DNA of 62,622 bases from Nemertoderma westbladi (taxonomy: Eukaryota; Xenacoelomorpha; Nemertodermatida; Nemertodermatidae): the NCBI GenBank assembly GCA_032718475.1, contig JAUCBJ010005048.1, positions 1 through 62,622 on the forward strand. Reading direction: 5' to 3'. The position numbers and the translations under genes are program-made. The stretch's first letter is position 1, and each line of letters begins with the position of its first letter. Shown piece by piece: positions 23,061-35,380 of the stretch. The notes under the pieces were generated by a model. The model saw only the letters and a list, made by a program, of their open reading frames with translations, did not search any database and had not been told where the DNA came from.

Positions 23061-24044
23061 GGATGTCTCCTGTTTCCAATGGGGATAACTCTTTTAAACG
23101 TCGTATAAAATCAACTTTTATATAGCTATGCTGTTTTCATATAATAAAAAAAATTCATGTTTGCTCAATACTTATATTTTTATTTTATAACTAAAGTATT
23201 TTTCATTACAATAAAACTATAATTATTTATTACATTAGAAAAAAGGTGGAACTTTTTTTTCACTATTCTCAAGGCATTTTATTTACCGAAAGCAGCTGAT
23301 GGAGAAAAGGTTAATAGCGCGGGCAAAAGTTAAAAAAGGTTTAAAAAATTATGTTCTACTGTAGAACAAATATGTTTTGTTCTAGAACATTTAAAAATAA
23401 AAATTTATTAAAAATTAGTTATTATGTGTAATAAATAGTTTATTTATCTATAAACATTAAATATACAAATTATCAGGCTAGCTAGTGATTTTCCAAATTA
23501 GCTAGTATTTTTAAAGAAATTAAAAAAAATTTATTAAAAATTAGTAACTACGTGTAATAAATAGTTTGTTTATCATTTATAAACATTTAAATTTTTTTAA
23601 AACAATTACAAATTATCAGGCTAGCTAGCTGGTGATTTTCCAAGTTAGCTATTATTAAAAAAAAAAAATTTTTTTCAAAATTATACTTTTCTTTTATACT
23701 ATTCTTTGGAAATGTCAATAATATTTGGATCTTTAGAGCACTTTTTGTTTTCGTGACGTGGCATTTTATTTAATGAAAACAGTTAAAGCGAACCTACTAC
23801 ACTGTAAACATTAAAAACATTCTAGAATAATATTATGAAGTATTTAAAGGTAACATATTAACATTTTAAGGTGTATTATTAGGAATTATAAATTTTTAAA
23901 AAAATGTTCTAGAACAAAAAATATTTGTTCTAGAACATTTTTTTTTACAAAACTATAGCTAATATGACATAGAACATTTAAGAAAAAAATGTAGCAAAAA
24001 CTAGCTACTACAAAAAAAATCCCGAGCAGGGGTACACATACTGT

Positions 24045-24195
24045 AGTAGTGCCGTCATTGATTACTTTGCAGCGTTTCGTCCTATAGGCCCCAACGCTGC
24101 AAAGTAGTTAAACATATTTAAACATATTTTTATAACAAGTTAAACATTGCAGCGTTACGAGTAATTCACCAGAACGCTGTTAAGTTGACATAATG
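24045..24195. repeat. Dispersed repeat copy 1 (TTTGCAGCG motif)
   Basis: Contains a 13-bp inverted repeat, ACTTTGCAGCGTT (24064-24076) and its complement (24093-24105). This is followed by GCAGCGTTACGAGTAATTCA and CCAGAACGCTG, which recur near the right end of the window (62446-62512). It is probably a short non-autonomous element; termini are not defined. Confidence 0.55.
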
Positions 24196-24257
24196 TAACA
24201 AAATATATTACTATTATTACTGAATCAATATTGTTTACAATACTGAATAATTATTAC

Positions 24258-24334
24258 TGGATGAACATGAAATAGAACCAAACTTCATACATCATTCCGA
24301 TGTATCAAGTATGGTTCTATTTCATGTTCATCCA
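24258..24334. repeat. 77-bp hairpin with a perfect 23-bp stem
   Basis: Two 23-nt arms (24258-24280 and 24312-24334) are perfect reverse complements. The loop contains an inner 7-bp stem (ATACATC/GATGTAT). Its size resembles a small-RNA precursor, but a tiny inverted-repeat transposon or replication artefact is equally possible. Confidence 0.7.
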
Positions 24335-25370
24335 TGATTTACCGACTTATTTGCGTTGAAACATTTTAAATGTCGACCACCGACGGTTCACTGATTATAC
24401 AGTTACACAAAGGCTCCTAGACTTCGTGGCTTTGTCTCACATTGTAAACACGGAGCGAAGCGAGCGGATATTTTTTTACAAACCTTTTTATACTTTTATG
24501 ATATAAAATACTGTAGAAGTTAGGAGCCGAGTTGGGCCTTTTTTTAAGGATTACTTTTGGAGTACACATCTACACTCGTTGGTTATTTTCAAATTTGGGG
24601 CCCCCTATCAAGCCGAGGCCCCTAGGCTGCAGCCTAAAATGCGGAGGCGTTGAAGCAGCCCTGTACACATGATAAATTCATAGAAGAGTACTGCAATATA
24701 CAGTAATTTGTTCTATAGAGTTTGTGAAACGATAAATTAATAGCAAGAATTTATGAATTCTTAAGATAAGAAAACCGTGATCGATTAAGTATGTGCGAAC
24801 TCCATGGGAACACGCGAATAATCTAGAGAATGCTAGAATGAATGATGATGGAAATAAATGACGTAGAGTTCCTGCAAACATATGGCTAATGAGTCATATT
24901 CTACTAATGTAATAATTCCATGAAAATTCATGACGTTGGCGTCATTCATTGGTTAATAAAGTAAAGTAAATTAATCCATACTAGTAAGTTCAAAGTCTGG
25001 CCAGTAGTAACTCTATAAAGTAGCCGACCTCAAATTGCTGCCAACATTATGACATATTTATCTTTTATGGTGCTATCTGCTATCATTTGTCAGACTGTGC
25101 TTTATGTGCAGTATAGTGTTCAGTTCATAACAGCAACAGGCATATAGGCTACCGCTAACATGTATTACATATTTTTATTGAATATTTTATTATTTACTGT
25201 TTTTGACTCCATTTAGCTGTTTAGACCTTAGTATTACAGCTGCAGGAACGCGTACGCAGTACGAGCGCGAGGTACATACATATTGTACATGTACAACTAC
25301 CCAATCCCAACCAGTAAAGCAAATAAAAAATAAAACAAAGCCGACTGGTCGTGGTGTGGTTGCTTTGCTA

Positions 25371-26307
25371 CCAGGTTGGAATTCATGCTGCAAAACTCGG
25401 ACGCGTACCTGCGCGAATGACCGCAAACCAGATGCGCGTTGCGCGTTTGGGTTTGACAGGTGCGCGTTCGGGTGTGAGACAGATGCGCGTTGCGCGTTCG
25501 GGTGTGAGACAGGTGCGCGTTGCGCCTCAGCGCGCAGCTCTGCCTCTGATGCGCACCACAAATTAATTGAAATCACGAAAATACACAAAAAAATTTCGCT
25601 CGCTGCGCTCGCATTAGTTTCTCATTTCCAATTCTTCAAACAGTCAAATCACTTCACCATAATACTGTAATACCGGCAACCGGAGCTGAATTTGTCTATT
25701 TATTTTAACTACAGTACTCTATTGTTGTATTGTTATTAGGTCTATGCTATGCCGATGTTACGTTAGTAAACAGGTAAAGTCAGAAAGTAACAATGTATTA
25801 TAAGTATGACTTAATTATAAGCCAACTGTATGTTTAAGCCTAATTGTTAGGTAGGCCTATTGCCTATACAAAGTATTATTGGCAGACTGGTACCTATTTC
25901 AATATTCGTTTTTTTGAAATTACCGGTACATGTTTTGTTTGTAATCTAAAATAATATTTTCTGTTATAAAAGCAGTGAGCCCGATGGGCCACCATAGTAG
26001 TGGATTAAAAAAATATTTTTTAATATTAACAATTTTGATGTTGCAAAAATTACATTTATTATGTAAGCCTAGATTCAACGTACAGATAGACAGACGTAAA
26101 GAAGCTTAAAACGCTCAAACTTGTAAAATAGGAATGTAAAATTGTTCTTATGAACTGTGCGATTTTTTGAGATATGCATGACATGAGCTGCGCGATTTTG
26201 TTTGGATTATGACATATGATGAGGTGCGCGACGAGCCAATTTCAGGTGCGCGGTGATTTCAAAACAACAAAGCGTACCTGCGCGCTCATGCATGAATTCC
26301 AACCTGG
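25371..26307. mobile_element. Non-autonomous hAT-like element 1
   Basis: 937 bp with perfect 18-bp terminal inverted repeats, CCAGGTTGGAATTCATGC, and a perfect 8-bp target duplication CTTTGCTA (25363-25370 and 26308-26315). An 8-bp duplication is the hallmark of the hAT superfamily. No transposase is encoded. The left part contains ~31-bp GC-rich tandem repeats with GATGCGCGTTGCGCGTT (25430-25530). These create long overlapping frames on both strands that are not genes. GCGTACCTGCGCG occurs near both ends. Confidence 0.82.
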
Positions 26308-26315
26308 CTTTGCTA

Positions 26316-27189
26316 TAGGTTAGAATATTACCGGTGCCGTACGCGCACAGTTCTGCAGTTCTCTACTAAACCCAGTGAACTTGTTTGCACTGGCAATATA
26401 AGTCAACCTGATTCATTGATTGATGTAAGGTGTCCTGTCCATATCCCTAAATTTCGTATATTGTTTTGGTTAGAATAAAAAAATAATAATTGATGATTAT
26501 ATTTTTTAATTCCCCGTGTCAAGATATCACTCGTAACGCTGCCAGCTGCCAGCCTTGCGGCCTGACGGAACGATGCAAAGTAATCAATTACATGGCAACA
26601 ACTCTTTAATTAGATTTAAATGTATAATTAATACTGCAGTACTGTCAGACTGTGTACCTGTTAATAAATTTCACTAGCTTATTCGATATAGTACAGTAGT
26701 ACTGTAGTAGGCCTACATGAATAAAATGTTTAAATGAGCATCCATAAAATCCTTTATATTTTATATAAAAATGGGAGGGCCTATACCTGTCAGCCTGTTA
26801 ACCTGTTCAGCTGTTGCCTGTATACAGCTGTACAGCGCAAGCGCAATACTGAGAGTGAGAGCCGACCCGGTACAGGCTGACAGCACAAACAACTGAACAA
26901 CTCACTGACTCAGCAACCGCTAGCTAGGCCTACTTCCAGAATAAACCGGCTGACCGGTAGCAGGTACCGGTCAGCCGGTAGGCCTACTCTGCCAGTCTGC
27001 TGTACTGTACCGCAGTACCGGTCAGCCGAAACTGTAATTTACCGGTACAGGTACTTCATACTTACTGACTTAGGCCTATTCATATCCGGCTGTCCTGTCC
27101 ATATCGTACAGACGTATATTCTGATTTAGTTAATTTGATATTAGACTGCACTGCTGCAGGCTGGCAGAAATGTAAGAGTTAGAACCCCC
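26316..27189. other. Intergenic region with CCGGTCAGCCGG inverted repeats
   Basis: No gene seen. ACCGGCTGACCGGTA (26945-26959) is followed five bases later by its exact complement (26965-26979), and a third copy of the motif lies near 27017. GGCCTA-containing motifs are frequent. Confidence 0.65.
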
Positions 27190-27197
27190 CCCCACCC

Positions 27198-27978
27198 CCA
27201 GACTGGAATCTCTATGTTCAGCACGCCGGAGGTGCGCCGGGCGTAAAATAATTTGCGCCAACCGACACTAAATTTACACCTACCACAAAAATATGTCCCT
27301 AGCACATATAAAATGTGCGCCAACAAAGAAAGTTTAAAAACTAATATTAATTACCTTATATCGTATTGAATTGAATTGAATTGAGTCTACGCTTTATAGT
27401 AAATAAGATATTTAGTAGATATACCAGTATACAAGATTACAAGAATACAAATTGTACACTTCAACAATAACAAAGTGAGAAACAACAGTTTGCTGTAAGA
27501 GTTTTAACAAATTACTATAAAAATACCAACAATAACCAGTCAGCCAGTATACATACTATACAAGGATACAAATTGCAACAAATTACAGTACACTGTACGT
27601 ACACTTCAACAATAACAAAGTGAGAAATAACAGTTGTAAGAGTTTTAACAAATTACTAGAAAAATACCAACAATAATAACATGGTAACTGGTTGAGTTTG
27701 AGTTAAATTGAGTTAATCTGATAGGGGCCTACATAGCTAGGTAGGTATGGACACTTCCCAGATTGAGAGCCTAGTTGATGGTCAACAACCTTACTAATTT
27801 CTACGCCAGCACTTGCTGACTTGCTTATATGCCTCGGCTGCGCCGAGGCATTAGTTTCTGCGCCGGCGCTTGCTTCTGTGCGCCGGCGCTTGCTTCTGTG
27901 CGCCGGCGCTTGCTTCTGTGCGCCGGCGCTTGCTTCTGTGCGCCGGAGCCCTGAAAGTGCCGAGAGATTCCAGTCTGG
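27198..27978. mobile_element. Non-autonomous hAT-like element 2
   Basis: 781 bp with perfect 16-bp terminal inverted repeats, CCAGACTGGAATCTCT, and an 8-bp target duplication CCCCACCC (27190-27197 and 27979-27986). The termini share CCAGNNTGGAAT with element 1, so the two belong to related families. The right part holds four to five copies of a 20-bp GC-rich unit, CGCCGGCGCTTGCTTCTGTG (27858-27945), which produces repetitive Ser/Ala/Arg frames that are not genes. No transposase is encoded. Confidence 0.8.
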
Positions 27979-27986
27979 CCCCACCC

Positions 27987-28400
27987 CCGAGTAGAAACGG
28001 CTTTGTGGTGGGGTTTGCTGTCCTGTTTAGGTCTACACAGGTGTAAGGCATACAGGCATAGAGTCTAATGCTGTAATGGTGTGGTGGATGTATATGTATG
28101 ATGTACGGGTAGGCAGGCAGGCAGGCATGGTCTGGTCATGGCATATCTGTCTTGCTATCATTTATAGGGCAATTCCACGTGACACTATGCAGTACCTGAC
28201 AGCCTGACTACAGGACAATGTGACGTTTTCAGCGCCATTGATTTAATGATTTCAACCAAAATATTAAAAGAAAAATTGTAATTTTTTCAGGGTGGGGGTC
28301 GATTCACCCCTCGACCTTTTCGCCCCAAATCGATTTGCCTCACATTTTAGGGGGATATGGACCTGGGGCAGATGATATTATTGACTAGCTGACTAGTATT
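27987..28400. other. Intergenic, no gene seen
   Basis: Unique sequence with a short GGCAGGCA run near 28110. No coding or RNA signal supported. Confidence 0.6.
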
Positions 28401-28902
28401 CTTTTTAGGTACAATATATTAGAAAGTGCAGAAGTACCAGATGATGAGATGACTCAGTTTGTTTCACATGTAATTCATTATCTATGCTTCTAGGTCCCGC
28501 GGGTTCGAACCCTTGCCGAGCCACAAGAGTTGCCTATGAGAGTTGTCACTGTTGCATGTGAGTCATGTGATTCAATATATTGAAGCTTAAAAGAAAAGTA
28601 GACAGAAACAGCATTTGGATTTGCTTGATTTACCTTATCAATTTGTTTCACATTATAAGATCTTGAGGAGAAAATTTTACGTGTAATCGAGGTTCAACAG
28701 TGCTTGTAACAAGATTTCTACTGTAATTTATTGCAATAGATTGAAAATCTAAAAAATATGAAAAATAAATTAACTAAAAAATAATATTTTATTAGATTGA
28801 AGGTCTAAAAGATATTACATGTAGACGTAATCGAGGGTAGTGTTTGTATCAAGATTTCAATTTCTGAATATTACACTTTCTAATATCATTGTACCTAAAA
28901 AG
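28401..28902. mobile_element. Candidate ~500-bp inverted-repeat element
   Basis: CTTTTTAGGTACAAT at 28401 continues for 28 nt, and its near-exact complement (one inserted base) lies at 28874-28902. The termini resemble those of a MITE. No target duplication could be assigned, so an old or truncated copy is likely. Confidence 0.45.
28485..28525 (+). other. Possible tRNA-derived (SINE) relic
   Basis: GCGGGTTCGAACCCTTGCCG resembles a pol III B box with the 3' half of a tRNA-like head. No A box is found upstream and the stems do not pair fully, so this is not a tRNA gene. Confidence 0.25.
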
Positions 28903-29630
28903 CCATTCATTCAAAGGATAGGCTAAATTATCTTCTCAGTTTAGAACTTCAGAACTTTTTTTATTGTAGTTTATTCAACTTTCGCTAAAAAATTTCCGCT
29001 TGATCAAGTGGTGTGACGTGTGACACTACTGGACACAAAATGCTCCAGCTGAAAAATTGAAAAAAGTAATCTTATTATATAGGCCTATAATATATATATA
29101 TATATTTCTGCTCTATTTGAAGGTGTGGCCAGTCAAAAATTTACCAGTGGATCAAGCATAGGTTAAATGTTTTCATGGCACAATTTTTTTTAAAAAAATC
29201 AACACAAATTTATGTAGTTGTACCGGTACAAATAATGTGTGACACTACAGGACGTGATCCTACAGGACGTTTTTCCCATGCTCATTTGAATCATGCTCAT
29301 TCCAATTTACAAATTGGAATTTAGTAGGCCTATTTAATAATTTAATTTAATAATTTCCAAAGTAGTAGGCCTATTGAAGATATTACTGTATTATATAACG
29401 TGATGTGAGATGTGACTAGGACTACAGCAATGTCATAACACAACAATGTCACATAACAGTCTGACAGGGGCGACATCCGACCCATTACATATTAAAATGA
29501 TGTAGGCTGGTAGTACCACCACACTGTACTGTACAGTAGGCCTACTGTATGTAAATAAAATATATTGGCTTACTACTGTACTACTACCAGGATAAATGTG
29601 TTGAGATCCCTCTCTCTAATGTTGTGAGGT
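28903..29630. other. Intergenic with scattered GTGACACTACAGGAC motifs
   Basis: No gene seen. TGACACTACAGGAC occurs several times here and again in the adjacent 212-bp repeat, suggesting that repeat once extended further left. Confidence 0.6.
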
Positions 29631-30265
29631 TGTGACATTACAGGACACAGTCTGATAGTCAAATAGTGACACTACAGGACAAAAATAATGCACAATATAT
29701 CAAGACCCAGGTGACTTTACATTGATTTTCTTTTACTGTTTCGTAGAGTTTCATTCAAGGGAGGAGCTCAGCCAGTCAGCTGATTTGGTGAAACTTCACC
29801 AATTTCAGAATTTTTGACCAATTGAGATTAAAAATTGGAGATAAATGTGACACTACAGGACACAGTTAAATAGTGACACTACAGGCTGACACATAAATAA
29901 TGCACAATATATCAAGACCCAGGTGACTTTACATTCATTTTCTTTTACTGTTTCGTAGAGTTTCATTCAAGGGAGGAGCTCAGCCAGTCAGCTGATTTGG
30001 TGAAACTTCACCAATTTCAGAATTTTTGACCAATTGAGATTAAAAATTGGAGATAAATGTGACACTACAGGACACAGTTAAATAGTGACACTACAGGCTG
30101 ACACATAAATAATGCACAATATATCAAGACCCAGGTGACTTTACATTCATTTTCTTTTACTGTTTCGTAGAGTTTCATTCAAGGGAGGAGCTCAGCTGAT
30201 TTCGTGACACTACACCAATTTTTGACCAATTGAGATTATAAATTGTAGATAAATGTGACACTATA
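29630..30265. repeat. 212-bp tandem repeat, about three copies
   Basis: TGCACAATATATCAAGACCC recurs at 29689, 29901 and 30113, an exact 212-bp period. Each unit includes CGTAGAGTTTCATTCAAGGG, an AATTGAGATTAAAAATTG block and GTGACACTACAGGACAC. The last copy carries internal deletions. No coding frame. Confidence 0.93.
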
Positions 30266-30857
30266 CAGCTATAGGACATGATTTAAAAAACAGTAGTAAA
30301 TGGAAAACAGCAAATATTGGCAGTCAATTTAAGCTCGTTTTAAAGCATGTAGATAATCCAATATATACATATAAAAACATACAAAATATGTGCACTTCAA
30401 CATATTGACAATACAATACAAAAAAACAGAAATCAATACCTTGAAGGTCTAACACTCACAAAGGACTATAAACAAACGACGAAATGTGAGGTTTTCTCCC
30501 ATAGGCCTAAGCCTAACGGATAGCACCCCTGCGGCAGACTGCAATAAAACCCAATAAAGCCTATTAAAACCTAATTGCCATCCCTGAGAGTACCCCACCT
30601 CTAAATTTACAATAAAACCGCTCATACAAATTACCGTAATTCAGTTTGTGTGCTAATAGTGGTTTTTTATATTTGTTGTTGCTGGTGCTCTTAGGGAACT
30701 GTTAAGTTCTTATCTGAGTCTAATAATAAGAACAGACCAGTTTCTAAAAATGCTGTTTGACCAGAAATTGCTTCATAACTTTCAAATTTTGGAATGAAAC
30801 TACTGAACTACTCGCACTATCTACATCTACAATCTAACAACGATCTGCACTTACATA
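30266..30857. other. Intergenic, no gene seen
   Basis: AT-rich unique DNA ending at the TA dinucleotide (30856-30857) that flanks the foldback element. Confidence 0.6.
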
Positions 30858-31800
30858 GACCATGTCCCAGAATATAGTGTCGTAATTCAGTGACACGCCC
30901 CCCCCCCCCCCCCAAAAAAAAAAATTTTCTACAAATCTTAATGCTGTAATGAGATTGCATGAAATTTGAAACAGAGATGGTTTCACCTCCCAACCACTGA
31001 CTGGGTGAGCCAGAATTTTTATTTTTGCTTTCAATCTTTAGCTACAAGCGTTTAAAAAAAGTGTCTCCAGCGATATTACATCAGTTACACTGCAGTTATT
31101 CTTCTACCTTATAGCTGTTTCATTGTACCAATGGAAAGCTGGTCATTCAAGGATTCTAAATATGTAACACTTAACACAATTTGAATTTCGTTGAAAAATA
31201 GCTGAGATATGAGCGTTCAAATGTTGCATGGTTATGCACCTGTGCGAGGCAATTTTATTCTGTTTAATAAATGCATCATAATCTGGAATATTTTGTTTAT
31301 CCAAATACGTAGCTGGGCAACAATGCATTACATCTTTAATCATACTTATTACGTAGCTATTCATACATTTAAAAAATGTTTCAGAATATGGTTTATTTAT
31401 TAAATAGAATAAAATAGCCTCGCGCAGGTGCATGACCATGCAACATTTGAACGCTCATATTTTTTTTTTTTTCTATTTTTCAACGAAATTCAAATTGTGT
31501 TAGATATTTAGAATCCTTGCATGGCCAGCTTTCCATTGGTACCATCAAACAGCTATAAGGTAGAAGAATAACTGCGGTGTAACTGGTGTAATATCACTGG
31601 AGACACTTTTTTTAAACGCTTGTAGCTAAAGATTGAAAGCAAAAATAAAAATTCTGGCTCACCCATTCAGTGGTCGGGAGGTGAAACTATCTCTGTTTCA
31701 AATTTCATGCAATCTGATTAAGATTTGTAGAAAAATTAGGGGAGGGGGGGGGGGGGGGGGGGCGTCACTGAATTACGACACTATATTCTGGGACATGGTG
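30858..31800. mobile_element. Foldback element of 943 bp upstream of polyubiquitin
   Basis: A near-complete palindrome. The left arm begins GACCATGTCCCAGAATATAG and the right arm ends with the complementary sequence. Arms of about 400 bp match, with scattered differences, around a centre near 31300. TA flanks both sides (30856-30857 and 31801-31802), consistent with a TA-duplicating (Tc1/mariner-type) MITE. Both arms contain a homopolymer (C run at 30898-30914, G run near 31742-31762). The open frame at 31143-31439 only reflects the palindrome. It ends 205 bp before the ubiquitin start codon. Confidence 0.8.
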
Positions 31801-31802
31801 TA

Positions 31803-33837
<2,035 letters not shown>

Positions 33838-34889
33838 ATGGATTTTCTCCTCTCAATCTATAAACCTAACTTTCATATACTCCACTCTGTACTCAGTTAC
33901 TGACTTCCTGTTATTCATTTAGGGCGTATATCAATATCAATATAAATGATAGATGTTGTTAATGTTTACTTGGTAGCATCTTTAATTGCATTTTAGTTAT
34001 AGTATTGTGTAGTAAAACATGCGTGGCCTGAATCCAAACAATGTATAGGCGGGTCTTTTGTTCTGACTTGCTTACAGTGTTCGTGATCATACCATTATGC
34101 GAGTACGGTTCTGAACCAACCACAGACAGTATACCGGTAGCGGTAGTGATTATTTCAAGGCCTCCTGTTTTATCTGCTTCCAAACTGATTTATTTGTATT
34201 TTCATAGTGTTATTTGATTTGTAACTTTTCAAACTGTGAATAATTTTTCTGCATGTATTTGGTAACTTCTTTTAATCTATTATTTCTTCTTCAGTAATGT
34301 AAACTATCCCTTCATTCATGTGTAATAAGTAAACATAAATTCTATATAATTTAACTTGCATATTTTATAAACCTTTGTCACGAAAATACCTTTACTTTAC
34401 CTGAACGTGGGTCATGCTATCTCAGTTCGAATTTATCATATTCGGTAGAACACTCTAGAACACTCTACTTTCGCGGAGGCAAAAATGTCGTATCTTCTTT
34501 CGAACGTCCATGTCTCGATGCGGTCCTACTAAAAACCGCAATTTACCGCAATTTACCGCAACTAGTTGTTATTTTCAAGTAGCTGCATGGTCTATAGTGG
34601 CGAAATTCCTGGGCATCCAATTAGGAGGCCCCTGTTCGATCCCTTGCTGCCTTGACCGTGTAGAACTGTTTTCTGTCAGTGCTGTGTATTAATCCTACGA
34701 ATTACCCCAAACCAAAATACCCCGAAATATTTGTCACTCACGCTTATTGTTTTGGTTAGAAAACCTTGCCACTGTAACCTGCTCCTTTCCGTCGCCGTTT
34801 TTAAACATTGTTGGCTTATTTTTGGGTACCGGTAATAGTTTAGCCTTTTTGTGGTATTTTGTGACTATTTTGGGGTAGGCCTAATTCGT
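33838..34889. other. Polyubiquitin 3' flank and intergenic DNA
   Basis: No canonical AATAAA is obvious soon after the stop. A possible tRNA-derived SINE head lies at 34595-34643: the A-box-like TAGTGGCGAAATTCCTGG, then the B-box-like CTGTTCGATCCC 37 bp on. Near 34740-34795 is one copy of the TTGGTTAGAAAA...CCTGCTCC repeat found in tandem at 60050-60252. No protein gene seen. Confidence 0.5.
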
Positions 34890-35076
34890 AGGACCTGCTG
34901 ATCTAAATAATCGGACCTTGAGGATCTGTTTTATTCTATGGGACTTCGAAATTCTGGACAGAATATTCAATGCTGCCCCATGCTTTCCCCTTACGTAACA
35001 GAAGGTCTTCATTAACCTTACAGTAGTTTCGGATTCGGATCCAGGATCCCAAGTTGTAGAAGTTATCCATAAGACT
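34890..35076 (-). pseudogene. Degenerate LINE reverse transcriptase fragment
   Basis: Minus-strand translation matches the post-thumb region of the LINE at 5582-7078 (its YLGSWIRKSGEDLRIRKGKA to LKVRLFRAA segment; plus-strand counterpart 5885-6045). Conserved pieces here include ALNILSRISKSHRI and LKVRLFRS. Frame changes and stops show it is a relic. Confidence 0.75.
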
Positions 35077-35380
35077 TGGTTAGGTAGGATTAGCGATGAA
35101 CAAACAGCAATCACTAGTCGTCCCATACAATTACGAACGACAGTATGAAGATAGTTAATGGTCAGCTTCTTTGCAAAAATATATATTTGGCATTAATCAA
35201 AATAATTACATAGCGCGGGGAGATGATGGTCTACGCTTTTGTCTACCTCCACTGGTTATCACGTGCGCTTCATGTACAAGCTATCTCTAGTCCAAGCTGT
35301 GTTCTTCATTTTGAAAATTATCTCTAGACTGGGACGTGAGCTAATATGTACATTGTGCAAAGCGATATCAGTATCCTTCA
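35077..35380. other. Spacer grading into minisatellite array 3
   Basis: Unique sequence to ~35250, then diverged units of the 37-bp repeat. No gene seen. Confidence 0.6.

Larger units (their letters stand above)
23061..25362. other. AT-rich intergenic region with duplications and palindromes
   Basis: No supported gene. A ~140-bp segment near 23400-23520 is tandemly duplicated at 23521-23660 (shared block AAATTATCAGGCTAGCTAG). GTTCTAGAAC palindromes recur at 23340-23940. A dispersed repeat with TTTGCAGCG motifs lies at 24045-24195 and a hairpin at 24258-24334. Confidence 0.7.

Noticed and set aside
25190-25670. Overlapping long frames on both strands (Arg/Ala/Ser-rich)
   Set aside because: Produced by GC-rich tandem repeats inside the non-autonomous hAT-like element.
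27703-28051. Repetitive Ala/Ser/Arg/Lys frames on the minus strand
   Set aside because: Derived from the 20-bp GC-rich minisatellite in hAT-like element 2; frame changes occur with each unit.
28476-28530. Possible tRNA gene
   Set aside because: Only a B-box-like segment is present; no A box, anticodon arm or matching acceptor stem.
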